From assembly GCA_044223515.1 (NCBI GenBank), contig JBGALV010000012.1, forward strand, positions 1 to 64,000: a stretch of DNA of 64,000 nucleotides. Reading direction: 5' to 3'. The translations under genes and the position numbers were made by a program. The notes under the pieces are model-generated. The model was given only the letters and a program-made list of their open reading frames with translations, had not been told where the DNA came from and did no database searches. Source of the DNA: SHVZ01 sp044223515. GTDB lineage: Bacteria; Pseudomonadota; Alphaproteobacteria; SHVZ01. How positions within the stretch are numbered: the stretch's first letter is position 1; every line of letters starts with the position of its first letter. Shown in pieces: positions 1-9,022 of this stretch.

Positions 1-89
1 GGGACGGGGTGGGGGCCTGGCGAGGTGAATCGATCAGTCACCTTCGCCAGCTACGTTCCCGCATTGTCCTTTACGCGCACCTCGCTCGC

Positions 90-133
90 GCCCCCACCCT
101 AACCCTCCCCCGTCGCTCCGCGCCAAGGGAGGG
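90..133 (+). repeat. R1 dispersed palindromic repeat, single copy
   Basis: This is a member of the R1 family seen at least 15 times in the window. A GCCCCCACCCT tail is followed by a CCCTCCCCCG arm, a short loop and a GGGAGGG arm. It lies in the leader of the amidase gene. The rest of bases 1-253 shows no convincing gene. Confidence 0.7.
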
Positions 134-253
134 AACACGAGGATCGCGACGCGGGAGAGGCAACGCACTTCGTGGGAACGGCGATCCGCTTGCCAACCTA
201 AGGTCGCCCAAGCGACAGTCCCCTTACCGCGTTACCCCATTCAAGAGTCCCCC

Positions 254-1687
254 ATGACCGAACTCTGCGATCTCTCCGCCGTCGAGCTGCGCCGCATGAT
301 CGGCACCAAGGAGATCTCGCCGGTCGAACTCCTGAAGAGCTGCAAGAAGCGGATCCGGGCGGTGAACCCGACCCTGAACGCGGTGACCTCGACCGTCTGG
401 CCGCGCGCCGAGAAGGAGGCGAAGGCGGCCGAGCGCATGGTCATGAGCGGCGACTACCTGGGCCCGCTCCACGGGCTGCCGCTCGGCGTGAAGGACCTCG
501 ACGATGCCGAGGGCATGCCCACCACGTCCGGCTCGCCAATCTTCGCCAAGAACTACCCGAAGCAGGACGGCATCATGGTCGCCTCCTGCCGGCGGGCGGG
601 CGCCATCGTCGTCGGCAAGACCAACGTCCCCGAGTTCGGCGCCGGCGCCAACACCAACAACCCGGTCTGGGGCCCGACCGGCAACCCGTTCGATCCGAAG
701 CGGATCTGCGGCGGCTCCTCCGGCGGCTCGGCGGTCGCGCTTGCGACCTCGATGCTGCCGCTCTGCACGGGCTCAGACACCGGCGGCAGCTTGCGCATCC
801 CGGCCGCGTTCTGCGGCGTCGTCGGCGTGCGCGGGTCGCCCGGCCTGGTGCCGTCGGAACGCCGCGGCCTCGGCTGGACGCCGCTCTCGGTGCTGGGGCC
901 GATGGGCCGCACCACGGCCGACGCCTCCCTGATGCTGTCGGCGATCGCGGTCTACGACAGCATGGACCCGTTCTCGACGCCGAACGATTCCCACTTCGCC
1001 GAGCTCAGGCCCGTCGACCTTGCGCAGCTGCGCGTCGCGGTCACCGAGGATTTCGGCTTCTGCCCCGTCGACACGCGCATCCGGAAGACGTTCCGCGACC
1101 GCGTGAAGCGCTTCCGCTCGGTCTTCGCCAAGTGCGACGTGGCGACGCCCGACATGGGCGAGGCCGACCGCGCCTTCGAGATCCTGCGCGCCGTCAGCTT
1201 CCTCGCCGGGTTCAAGGACCACTACGAGAAGCGCCGCCACCATCTCGGTCCCAACCTGATCGCCAACTACGAGGAAGGGCTCCGCTACTCCGCATCCGAC
1301 GTCGCCTGGGCGCATGCCGAGCAGACCCGCATCTTCCGCCGCGTGCAGGACTTCCATAAGGACTACGACCTGATCCTGTCGCCGACGGTCTCGGTGCCGC
1401 CGTTCCCCTGGACCCAGCTCTATGCCGACAAGATCAACGGCAAGCCGACGCGCACCTATTTCCACTGGCTCGCGCTGACCTACGCGATGACCTTGACCGG
1501 CCATCCCTCGACCTCGATCCCCTGCGGCAAGGAGCCGACCGGCACGCCGTTCGGGCTCATGGTCACCGGTCCGCACCGCTCCGACCGCTTCACGCTCGAA
1601 TGCGCGCATGCGCTCGAGCAGGTGTTCGCCGGCGATCCCGAGCTTCGCCGGCCGATCCCCGACATCAAGAAGCTGAGCCGCAGGTAG
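254..1687 (+). CDS. Amidase signature (AS) family hydrolase
   Basis: A 477-residue protein of the amidase signature family, which hydrolyses amide bonds in the cytoplasm using a Ser-cisSer-Lys triad. The triad is visible: Lys80 in GVKDLD, cis-Ser155 in the GGSSGGS loop, and nucleophile Ser179 in GSDTGGSLRIP. The 24-residue spacing between the two serines is the family norm, and the length is typical. The C-terminal part (SPTVSVPPFPW, then TGHPSTSIPCG) fits a substrate-pocket region. The substrate cannot be read from sequence. It is not GatA by context, since no gatB or gatC is nearby. The next gene starts 4 bp downstream, so co-transcription with the signalling genes is likely. Confidence 0.9.
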   Translation: MTELCDLSAVELRRMIGTKEISPVELLKSCKKRIRAVNPTLNAVTSTVWPRAEKEAKAAERMVMSGDYLGPLHGLPLGVKDLDDAEGMPTTSGSPIFAKNYPKQDGIMVASCRRAGAIVVGKTNVPEFGAGANTNNPVWGPTGNPFDPKRICGGSSGGSAVALATSMLPLCTGSDTGGSLRIPAAFCGVVGVRGSPGLVPSERRGLGWTPLSVLGPMGRTTADASLMLSAIAVYDSMDPFSTPNDSHFAELRPVDLAQLRVAVTEDFGFCPVDTRIRKTFRDRVKRFRSVFAKCDVATPDMGEADRAFEILRAVSFLAGFKDHYEKRRHHLGPNLIANYEEGLRYSASDVAWAHAEQTRIFRRVQDFHKDYDLILSPTVSVPPFPWTQLYADKINGKPTRTYFHWLALTYAMTLTGHPSTSIPCGKEPTGTPFGLMVTGPHRSDRFTLECAHALEQVFAGDPELRRPIPDIKKLSRR

Positions 1688-1691
1688 CGCG

Positions 1692-2102
1692 ATGGCGGCG
1701 CCGCATCCTTACGAGAACGTCAGCGTCCTCGTGATCGAGGACATGACGAGCGTGCGCAAGCTGATCAAGAACATGCTGCTGCAGCTCGGCATCCGCGGGA
1801 TCCACGAAGCCGCCGACGGCAAGTCGGGCCTCGACGAGACGGTCCGCACCTGCCCGACCGTGGTGCTCTGCGACGTGCACATGGAGCCGGTCGACGGGCT
1901 TCAGTACCTGAAGCTGCTGCGCGGCCACCCGACGCGCATGGTCGCGATGACGCCCGTCATCATGCTGACCAGCGACGGCAACAAGGAAACCGTCATGATG
2001 GCGAAGGAGCACCACGCCAACGGCTACCTGGTGAAGCCGGTGTCGCTGAATCACCTGAAATCCAGGATCGACGCCGTGCTGAAGGGGTCCGCCCCCGGTT
2101 AA
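1692..2102 (+). CDS. Single-domain response regulator (CheY-like)
   Basis: A 136-residue receiver domain with no output domain. The acidic pocket is in VLVIED, the phosphoacceptor is Asp61 in LCDVHMEPVDG, the switch residue is in MLTSD, and the conserved Lys is in YLVKPVS. The HMEPVDG loop differs from the common MPxxDG. It starts 4 bp after the amidase and is followed by a hybrid kinase. A close paralogue follows that kinase, so this is probably a phosphorelay intermediate or CheY/DivK-like output. The partner assignment is inference from position. Confidence 0.9.
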   Translation: MAAPHPYENVSVLVIEDMTSVRKLIKNMLLQLGIRGIHEAADGKSGLDETVRTCPTVVLCDVHMEPVDGLQYLKLLRGHPTRMVAMTPVIMLTSDGNKETVMMAKEHHANGYLVKPVSLNHLKSRIDAVLKGSAPG

Positions 2103-2184
2103 CCATATAAAGCAATCATTTAGAAGCGTTCCGCGCAGTTTTAGGAAAATACCTATTATCGTCCCTGCGGCGTAATATCGCGCC

Positions 2185-5100
2185 ATGGGGTTGCGTCGCT
2201 GGATCACCGCCGAGCCGACCAGGATCGTGGTCGGGGCCTTCGCCGTCGTGCTGCTCGCCTCTGCCGGGGTGATCGGCCTGGTGGTCGAGCGCGACTATCG
2301 CGAGGCGCTGGCGCTGCGCCAGGAATCGGTCGAGAACGCCAAGAGCCAGCTCGAGATCAAGGTCCGCCGGGTAGAGGACCTGGTGACCCTGCTCCGGAGC
2401 CACGCCGAGGGCTTCCTTCGCGACCGCGCCTCGACCTCGGCGATCGCCACCGACGCCCGCGTGCTCCGTTGGCTCGCCGATCCCGTCGACGGCCTCCACA
2501 GCTTCGACCGCATCCCCGTCGAGGAACGCGGCCGCGAGTCCGGCAACCTGCTCGCCTTCGAGGACGACCGCGCCAAGGCCGGCGGGTTCCAGCGCACGGG
2601 CTCCTCCGACATCGCCACGGACGCCGAGATCGCGATCGACCTGATGCGTCCGATCCGCACCGTGCACGAGCGCAACAACTACGTCGGCTCGATCTACTTC
2701 ATCACGCCGCGCGGCGTCGCCTACGCCTATCCATGGCGATCCTCGGCAATGTTCGACGAGGGCTTCTTCCTCAACGATTTCTTCCAGTACGGCGTACCGA
2801 CGATGAATCCGTCGCGCGCGGCGTTCTGGACGCCCGCCTACAAGAGCGACACCAGCCTTTCCCACGTCGTCGTCCGCGGCGCGCCGGTCTACGACGGCGC
2901 CCGCTTCGCCGGCGTGGTCGCGATGGAGGTGGCCGTCGCCGACCTCCAGTCCTTCCTGCGCACGAACGAGAGCGAAGGGCGGATGATGCTGGTCGACGGC
3001 CGCCGGCGGGTGCTGGCGGAGTCGGACACCACCGGCGTCGAGATGCCCGGCCTGACCCAGCGCCTGCCCGAGAACCTGCACGGGGCGGTTCTCGGCGCGA
3101 TCTCGCTGCGCCGCTTCGGGCAGATCGTCGATGATGCCTTCGTCGTCACCTACCGCACCTTCGACGGCGCGCCGTGGATGCTGGTCGAGCTCATGCCGGT
3201 CCAGGCGATCCGCGCCGAAGTCGCCCGTTTCTACACGCTGCCGGCGGCCGTCTATTTCAGCGTGCTGGTCGGGCTCTTCGTCCTCACCTATGTCGTCGTC
3301 GGCCGCACCTTCCGGCAGGTGCAGAAGGCGAACGAGGACCTGAGCGTCGCCTACTTCACGCTCGAGAACGCCACCGACGGCATCGTCTGGATCGACCGCG
3401 ACGGCATCATCATCGAGGCCAACCGCATGGCCGCCGCGATCGCCGGGTACGCGCCCGGCGCGCTCCACGGCCGCCATGCCGCGGAGCTGATACCGGCGCT
3501 GTCGCGCGAGCATTACGCCCGGCTCTGGCAGGCGGTCGTCGACGGCAAGCGCGAGACGCCGCTGGAACGCGAGCTGCTTCGCTGCGACGGCACGACGGTC
3601 CCGATCGAATCCACCGCCAAGTACATCAAGACCGGCGAGCATGAGTTCGCCTGCAACTTCATCCGCGACATCACGCGCCGCAAGCAGCACGACGACGAGC
3701 TGCGCGCCGCCAAGGAAGCCGCCGAGGACGCGACCAAGGCGAAGTCGTCCTTCCTTGCGATGATGAGCCACGAGATCCGCACGCCGATGAACGGCGTCAT
3801 GAGCATGGCCGAGATGCTCGAGCAGACGAAGCTCTCATCCGACCAGCGCTCGATGAGCCAGGTGATCCGCGGATCGGCGCGGGCGCTGCTGACCATCATC
3901 AACGACATCCTCGACTTCTCGAAGATCGAGGCCGGCAAGCTCGACATCGAGACGGTCGAGTTCTCGCTGCTCGACGTGGTCGAGGTCGCGGGCGAGCTGG
4001 TCGCCGGACGCGCCGACGAGAAGGGCCTCGCCTTCGTCGTCGACCTCGACCCGCGCATCCCCGACCGCCTCATCGGCGATCCGACGCGGCTCCGCCAGAT
4101 CCTGCTCAACCTGACGGGCAACGCGGTCAAGTTCACCGAGGCCGGCGGCGTGACGCTGAAGGTCGAGCGTCTTAACTCGATCGAGGGCGCCGAGCGGCTC
4201 CGCTTCGAGGTCGTCGACACCGGCATCGGCCTCACCAGCGAGCAATGCGGCCGGCTGTTCCAGGCCTTCGCCCAGGCCGACACCTCGACCTCGCGCAAAT
4301 ATGGCGGCACCGGGCTCGGCCTTTCGATCTGCAAGCGACTCGTCGACATGATGGGCGGCCGGATCGGCGTCGACTCCGTGCCGGGCGAAGGCTCGACCTT
4401 CTGGCTCGAGCTGCCGTTCCCGGTGGTGACGCCGGCCCTGGACCGGCCGGACCCGCCGATCGACGACGCGCGCGTGGCCGCGCTCGGCTTCGAGGGATCG
4501 CAGCGGCGCGCGCTCGGACGGCTTCTCGCCGCGGCCGGGATCGAGGCAACCTTCGCCGGGCTCGACGAAGTGCCGGACGAGAGCGATCTCGTCCTGCTCG
4601 CCGCAACGTCGGATCGCGAGGCGGCGCTGGCGATCGGCCGCGCGCTCTCCGGCCAGGGCCGCAAGGCGGTGCTCGCGGCACCCCGCGCGATGGCCTCCAC
4701 GCTCGCCGAGGCGGATCGGGCCGGCCTGTTCTCGACGATGACATTGCCGATCCGCCGGAAGCGGCTCTGGCTCACGATCGCGGCCGCGCTCGGCCGCGCC
4801 GACCTCGACGACGCCGGCGCCGAGGCCGGATCGGAAGAGACCGGGTTCGCGCCGCCTTCGGTCGAGGAGGCGCGGGCCGCCGGCGTGCTGGTCCTCGTCG
4901 CCGAGGACAACGCCACCAACCGCATCGTGGTCTCGCGCCTGCTCGGCCAGCGCGGATACGCGCACGAGCTGGCGGAGGACGGCCGCGAGGCGCTGGCGCG
5001 CTACGAGGCCGCCCCGGGCTACGGGTTGCTGCTGACCGACTTCCACATGCCGGAGATGGACGGCTTCGAGCTGACCGCGGCGATCCGCCGGCACGAGTCC

Positions 5101-5673
5101 GACGGGCGCATGCGACTGCCGATCGTGGCGCTGACGGCCGATGCGCTGCCCGGCACGGAACAGCGTTGCCTCGATTCCGGCATGGACGGATACCTCACCA
5201 AGCCGATCGATTCCGCGCGTCTCACCGCGACGCTGGCGAAGTTCCTTCCCGGAGCGAAGGCGCTCCGCCGCCGCGCGGACGACGAGGCGACGCCCGATGC
5301 GCCATCCACGCCCGCGGTGCCGGCGATCGATCCGCAGATACTCGACCTCGCCCGCATCGCCGAGACCTTCGGCGCGATCGACGCCGACGCCCGTGCCTTT
5401 CTCGGCAACTTCACCGGCGAGGCGCAGCGCATGGTCGCCGACGCGACGGCGGCGCTCGATGCGGGCGATGCGAAGAAGGCACGCCACCATGTCCATGCGC
5501 TGAAGGGAGCCGCGCGCTCGACCGGCGCCACGCGCCTCGGCCAGCTCGCCTCCGACATCCAGGACTGCCTCGACGGCGACGACCTCGACTCCGCCCGTCT
5601 CTTCGCTGGCGGCCTCAAGAAGACCGCCGACGAGCTTGCCGATGCCGTCGCCTCCCTCCTCGAACCAGCATGA
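2185..5673 (+). CDS. Hybrid sensor histidine kinase (Cache sensor-PAS-HisKA-HATPase-REC-HPt)
   Basis: A 1162-residue inner-membrane tripartite kinase. TM1 is at about residues 13-33, an extracytoplasmic Cache-like sensor at 35-345, and TM2 at about 350-375. A PAS domain follows at about 385-510, then HisKA with phosphoacceptor His529 in MSHEIRTPMNG. The HATPase domain has NAVKF, DTGIGL and GGTGLGLSI boxes at about 630-755. The stretch at about 770-885 looks like a degenerate receiver without its Asp. A true receiver follows with Asp952 (LTDFHMPEMDG), and an HPt domain ends the protein with His1104 in HALKG. Two receiver-only proteins flank it and are plausible phosphate acceptors from the HPt. 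The ligand is unknown. Confidence 0.93.
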   Translation: MGLRRWITAEPTRIVVGAFAVVLLASAGVIGLVVERDYREALALRQESVENAKSQLEIKVRRVEDLVTLLRSHAEGFLRDRASTSAIATDARVLRWLADPVDGLHSFDRIPVEERGRESGNLLAFEDDRAKAGGFQRTGSSDIATDAEIAIDLMRPIRTVHERNNYVGSIYFITPRGVAYAYPWRSSAMFDEGFFLNDFFQYGVPTMNPSRAAFWTPAYKSDTSLSHVVVRGAPVYDGARFAGVVAMEVAVADLQSFLRTNESEGRMMLVDGRRRVLAESDTTGVEMPGLTQRLPENLHGAVLGAISLRRFGQIVDDAFVVTYRTFDGAPWMLVELMPVQAIRAEVARFYTLPAAVYFSVLVGLFVLTYVVVGRTFRQVQKANEDLSVAYFTLENATDGIVWIDRDGIIIEANRMAAAIAGYAPGALHGRHAAELIPALSREHYARLWQAVVDGKRETPLERELLRCDGTTVPIESTAKYIKTGEHEFACNFIRDITRRKQHDDELRAAKEAAEDATKAKSSFLAMMSHEIRTPMNGVMSMAEMLEQTKLSSDQRSMSQVIRGSARALLTIINDILDFSKIEAGKLDIETVEFSLLDVVEVAGELVAGRADEKGLAFVVDLDPRIPDRLIGDPTRLRQILLNLTGNAVKFTEAGGVTLKVERLNSIEGAERLRFEVVDTGIGLTSEQCGRLFQAFAQADTSTSRKYGGTGLGLSICKRLVDMMGGRIGVDSVPGEGSTFWLELPFPVVTPALDRPDPPIDDARVAALGFEGSQRRALGRLLAAAGIEATFAGLDEVPDESDLVLLAATSDREAALAIGRALSGQGRKAVLAAPRAMASTLAEADRAGLFSTMTLPIRRKRLWLTIAAALGRADLDDAGAEAGSEETGFAPPSVEEARAAGVLVLVAEDNATNRIVVSRLLGQRGYAHELAEDGREALARYEAAPGYGLLLTDFHMPEMDGFELTAAIRRHESDGRMRLPIVALTADALPGTEQRCLDSGMDGYLTKPIDSARLTATLAKFLPGAKALRRRADDEATPDAPSTPAVPAIDPQILDLARIAETFGAIDADARAFLGNFTGEAQRMVADATAALDAGDAKKARHHVHALKGAARSTGATRLGQLASDIQDCLDGDDLDSARLFAGGLKKTADELADAVASLLEPA

Positions 5674-5686
5674 ATGGCTTGTCTCC

Positions 5687-6088
5687 ATGAACGACAGGAA
5701 CAACCCCTATGCCGGCGTCACCGTCCTCGTGATCGAGGATGAAGGCAACACGCGGCTCCTGATCAAGCGCCTGCTGCTTCAGATCGGCATCATCTCGGTG
5801 GTCGAGGCCGCGGACGGCAAGGCCGGCCTCGACGAGGCGATGCGGACTCGGCCCACGATCATCCTCTGCGACGTGCACATGGAGCCGGTCGACGGCCGCG
5901 CCTTCCTGAAGACGCTTCGCGGTCTCAAGGTGCGGGACCTCGCGAATACGCCCGTCATCTTCCTCACCGCCGACGCCCAGACGGACACCGTGCTGTTCGC
6001 CAAGGAGCACAACGTCAACGGCTACCTGGTGAAACCGGTCTCGCTGACCCAGCTGAAGACCAGGGTGGACGCTATTCTGAAGCGCTGA
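5687..6088 (+). CDS. Single-domain response regulator, paralogue of 1692-2102
   Basis: A 133-residue receiver-only protein with phosphoacceptor Asp62 in LCDVHMEPVDG, LTAD and YLVKPVSL. It shares the unusual HMEPVDG loop and the C-terminal LKTRVDAILK with the regulator upstream of the kinase, so the two arose by duplication. The chosen ATG at 5687 gives the same N-terminal length before VLVIED as the paralogue. An earlier in-frame ATG at 5636 would overlap the kinase by 38 bp. It probably accepts phosphate from the kinase HPt domain (inference). Confidence 0.88.
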   Translation: MNDRNNPYAGVTVLVIEDEGNTRLLIKRLLLQIGIISVVEAADGKAGLDEAMRTRPTIILCDVHMEPVDGRAFLKTLRGLKVRDLANTPVIFLTADAQTDTVLFAKEHNVNGYLVKPVSLTQLKTRVDAILKR

Positions 6089-6129
6089 AGCCCTCCCTCG
6101 CGCGCGCAAAAAATGGTATCAGCGCGCCC

Positions 6130-7266
6130 ATGAACACCGCCGATTTCATCATCATCGGTGCCGGCATCGCCGGCGCCTCCGCCGCCTACGAGCTCGCCAG
6201 CGACTCCAAGGTGATCGTCCTCGAACGCGAGTCCCAGCCGGGCTACCACACCACCGGCCGCTCGGCCGCGCTCTATACCGAGGTCTACGGCAACCGCGCG
6301 ATCCGCGCGATCACCAGCGCGAGCCGCGCCTTCTTCGAGGCGCCGCCCGCGGGCTTCACCGAGCATCCGCTGCTAACGCCGCGCGGCACGCTGCTGATCG
6401 GGCGCGACGACCAAGAAGCCTCGCTCGCGATGGCGCTCGAGGAAGGCACGCGCACCGTCGACTCCGTCTCGATGATCAGCGCCAGCGACGTCGCGATGAA
6501 GGTGCCGTTCCTCAAGCCCGGATATGCCAAGGGCGCGGTCTGGGAGCCGGACGCCCGCGACATGGACGTGCATGCGATCCACCAGGGCTTCCTGAAGGGC
6601 CTTCGCGCACGCGGCGGCAAGGTGATCACCGATGCCGAGGTTCTGGGCCTCTCGTCCTCGGGCGGCGACTGGACGATCGAGACTCGCGCCGGCTCGTTCC
6701 GCGCCCCGGTCGTGATCAACGCCGCCGGCGCCTGGGCCGACGTGGTCGCGAAGATGGCCGGCGCCAGGATCGTCGGCCTGGTGCCCAAGCGGCGCACCGC
6801 CTTTACCTTCGACGTGCCCCAGGGCACGCATGTGGAGAAGGTGCCGGCGGTCATCGACGTCGACGAGACCTGGTACATCAAGCCCGAGTCCGGCCGACTT
6901 CTCGGCAGCCCCGCGGACGAGACGCCGTCGGAGCCCTGCGACGCGCAGCCGGAAGAGCTGGATCTCGCGATCGCGATCGACCGCATCGAGCAGGCGATCG
7001 CCTTCGGCATCGGCCGGCTTCATTCGAAATGGGCGGGCCTCCGCTCCTTCGTCGCCGACAAGACGATGGTCGCGGGCTTCGCGAAGAAGACACCGGGCTT
7101 CTTCTGGCTCGCGGGCCAGGGCGGCTACGGCATCCAGACCTGCCCCGGCATGGCGCGGATCGCGGCCGAGCTCGCGCGCGGACGGCCGTTCCCGCAGGAG
7201 GTCGCCGATCGCGGCGTCGATGCGTCCGACCTCTCGCCGGATCGGCTGAGCCTCGAGGTCGCCTAG
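6130..7266 (+). CDS. FAD-dependent oxidoreductase, DAO (glycine/D-amino acid oxidase) family
   Basis: A 378-residue flavoenzyme. The N-terminus carries the dinucleotide-binding fingerprint IIGAGIAGASAAYEL, with the acidic strand end VIVLERE. VINAAGAWAD and the C-terminal GLRSF and AGQGGYGIQTCPG segments are typical of DAO-family enzymes that oxidise amines or D-amino or hydroxy acids. No signal peptide or membrane segment is seen. It runs directly into the next gene: its TAG is followed at once by that ATG. The true substrate is undetermined; D-amino acid or hydroxyglutarate-type dehydrogenases are alternatives. Confidence 0.85.
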   Translation: MNTADFIIIGAGIAGASAAYELASDSKVIVLERESQPGYHTTGRSAALYTEVYGNRAIRAITSASRAFFEAPPAGFTEHPLLTPRGTLLIGRDDQEASLAMALEEGTRTVDSVSMISASDVAMKVPFLKPGYAKGAVWEPDARDMDVHAIHQGFLKGLRARGGKVITDAEVLGLSSSGGDWTIETRAGSFRAPVVINAAGAWADVVAKMAGARIVGLVPKRRTAFTFDVPQGTHVEKVPAVIDVDETWYIKPESGRLLGSPADETPSEPCDAQPEELDLAIAIDRIEQAIAFGIGRLHSKWAGLRSFVADKTMVAGFAKKTPGFFWLAGQGGYGIQTCPGMARIAAELARGRPFPQEVADRGVDASDLSPDRLSLEVA

Positions 7267-7674
7267 ATGTCGGCCGGGATGGACAACCGCGACATCGACA
7301 ATCCCACGCTCGATCCCGAGCTCCGGAAGATCGACGACCTGTTCGTCCGCAGCTACTACGGCAAGGACCTCGAGACGCTGTGGTCGAAGATCTTCGACCC
7401 GGGCTTCGTGTTCATGGACGGATCGGATGGTCGCAAGGTCGAGCGCGCGGAGTTCGACCGCGGCTGCCTGAGCCAGCCGCCGTACCGCAACCTCGTGCAC
7501 GACCAGGTCTCGACGCGCATCGAAGGCGACACCGCGGTCGTCACCGCGCGCAATCGCTACGAACGCCAGATCGACGGCAAGTGGGTCGCGTTCAATACGC
7601 GGTATGTCGACGTGTTCAGGCGCGTCGGCGGCGAGTGGCGGTGCTTCTTCGCGACGGTCTACAAGGTCGCCTGA
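7267..7674 (+). CDS. NTF2-like (DUF4440/SnoaL-type) protein
   Basis: A 135-residue protein with the compact alpha+beta layout of the NTF2 fold. A helix (IDDLFVRSYYGKDLETL) leads to KIFDPGFVFMDGSDGRKVERAEF, then strands DTAVVTARNRYERQIDGKWVAFNTRYVDVF, and a terminal WRCFFATVYKV strand. Such proteins are small-molecule isomerases, hydratases or ligand-binding accessories, so no specific function is assigned. It abuts the flavoenzyme gene with no gap and is probably translated with it. A start at Met5 (7279) is possible. Confidence 0.75.
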   Translation: MSAGMDNRDIDNPTLDPELRKIDDLFVRSYYGKDLETLWSKIFDPGFVFMDGSDGRKVERAEFDRGCLSQPPYRNLVHDQVSTRIEGDTAVVTARNRYERQIDGKWVAFNTRYVDVFRRVGGEWRCFFATVYKVA

Positions 7675-7698
7675 CGGCGACGCGGCGCGTCGACGAGA

Positions 7699-7962
7699 TC
7701 AGCCCCCGGTGGACACCGGGGTCGCTGTCGTCGTCTGCGACTGCACGTCAACGCCGGGTAGGACGCGGCGGATGGCGTCGGGAAGGTTGGTAACCGCGGG
7801 CGGGGCCGTCAGCTCCGGCGGCGGCGGCATGTCGCCGGCCTTGGGGGCCAGCAGGAACCCGACCGCGACCGGACTCGCCAGGATCGCCACCAGAAGGACG
7901 CGAAGGGCCAGGCGGCCGAAGCGGCCGCCGATATCGTCGGATCGTTGCGCCAAGTCCGTCAT
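7699..7962 (-). CDS. Hypothetical small membrane-anchored protein
   Basis: An 87-residue protein from the ATG at 7962, with AAGG about 6 bases upstream. An alternative ATG at 7983 adds seven residues. One hydrophobic helix (LALRVLLVAILASPVAVGFLL) follows a short polar N-terminus. A Pro-rich linker (PPPPELTAPP) leads to a periplasmic-facing tail with DAIRRVLPG. It converges on the NTF2-like gene. No family is recognised; codon pattern and membrane topology make it a plausible real gene. Confidence 0.5.
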   Translation of the reverse strand: MTDLAQRSDDIGGRFGRLALRVLLVAILASPVAVGFLLAPKAGDMPPPPELTAPPAVTNLPDAIRRVLPGVDVQSQTTTATPVSTGG

Positions 7963-7983
7963 TCTCGGCCTTGCCCTCCCCAT

Positions 7984-8387
7984 TGGGCGCCGGTCCCGGA
8001 ATGTGTCTCGCTCCCGCCGTTCTTCATACTCGGGCCGCGCTTCCGGTCAAGATGCTCGCCGACGCTTTTCGCTTAGCTCAAAAGCATCAATATTTCTATG
8101 AGGTTATAGCCCCATTGTCATCTATTGCGTGAGAATAAGGAAAAATAGTGAATAAACACAAATGGTTAATAAGCACAACTAGGGCGATGCATTCACTGCT
8201 GCAGGCTGACGGCGCAGGATTCCGATTCGCTGCAACCGCGAAGATCCGCGACCCGGCGCGGCGATTTTCCGAAACAGCGGAGCGCGGCGTGCCGTTCCGC
8301 TGCGCCGGCGAAGGTCTGGCGCAGTGCAGCATCGGCTTGTAGGGTGCCCGGCGCCTCTCGCCTGGGGCCCATTCACCCGGACAGATC
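7984..8387. other. Intergenic region upstream of apt
   Basis: About 400 bases without a supported gene. Bases 8080-8180 are distinctly AT-rich and probably hold promoters. The remainder is GC-rich leader with CGC/GCG palindromes. A 64-codon GTG frame at 8148-8342 lacks a convincing ribosome site or recognisable product. Confidence 0.4.
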
Positions 8388-8903
8388 ATGGACCTGAAAG
8401 CCCATATCCGCGGCATCCCCGACTTCCCGAAGCCGGGCATTCTCTTCTACGACATCTCGACCCTGCTGAAGCATCCGGAGGCCTGGCGCGAGACCGTCGA
8501 CCGCATGGCGGAGATCATCGGGCCGCATAAGCCGGATCTTCTGGCCGGCATCGAATCCCGCGGCTTCCTTCTGACCGCGCCGCTCGCCCTCAAGCTCGGC
8601 TGCGGCTTCGTCATGGTGCGGAAGAAAGGCAAGCTTCCGGGCAAGACGCGGAGCTTCGACTACAAGCTCGAATACGGCACCGACACGGTCGAGGTCCAGG
8701 CCGACGCGGTGAGTCCCGGCCAGCGCGTGGTCGTTCTCGACGACCTGCTGGCGACCGGCGGCACACTCGGCGCCGCGATCGGGCTGATCCGCGACATGGG
8801 CGGCGTCGTTCCGGCCGCGGCCTGCATCATCGAGCTCACCTTCCTCAACGGCAGGAAGCGTCTCGACGTGCCGTTCTCCGCGCTCGTCGCCTACGACAGC
8901 TGA
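8388..8903 (+). CDS. apt: Adenine phosphoribosyltransferase
   Basis: A 171-residue protein that converts adenine plus PRPP to AMP in purine salvage. It has the full-length Apt pattern: HIRGIPDFPKPGILFYDIS at the N-terminus, the AGIESRGF segment, VRKKGKLPG, and the PRPP-binding motif VVLDDLLATGGT. It is cytoplasmic and normally dimeric. The downstream importer starts 119 bp away, so a shared role in nucleobase or vitamin precursor use is possible but unproven. Confidence 0.96.
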   Translation: MDLKAHIRGIPDFPKPGILFYDISTLLKHPEAWRETVDRMAEIIGPHKPDLLAGIESRGFLLTAPLALKLGCGFVMVRKKGKLPGKTRSFDYKLEYGTDTVEVQADAVSPGQRVVVLDDLLATGGTLGAAIGLIRDMGGVVPAAACIIELTFLNGRKRLDVPFSALVAYDS

Positions 8904-8916
8904 TCGATCGGAACAT

Positions 8917-8944
8917 TTGATTGGCCAGGTGATACGGCGATAAC
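8917..8944 (+). promoter_or_regulatory. Possible promoter for the ABC importer operon
   Basis: TTGATT at 8917-8922 and GATAAC at 8939-8944 are separated by 16 bases in the apt-importer gap. The match is moderate, and it sits about 80 bases before the substrate-binding protein start. Confidence 0.35.
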
Positions 8945-9022
8945 CTTGTCGGTAATCCCGCGACGGCGGCCCACCCGCGCCGCGCGGTCATCACCCGACC
9001 CATGATCCCCCATGGAGGCACT

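Noticed and set aside
9..257. 82-codon frame upstream of the amidase
   Set aside because: Low-complexity Arg/Pro translation that includes an R1 repeat; no domain or ribosome site.
3835..5703. Long antisense open frames (for example 622 codons here, 551 at 2116-3771, 755 at 55916-58183)
   Set aside because: They mirror well-supported genes, have Arg/Ala/Gly-biased translations with no domains, and arise from third-position GC bias.
8148..8342. 64-codon GTG frame in the apt leader
   Set aside because: No recognisable product and weak initiation context.
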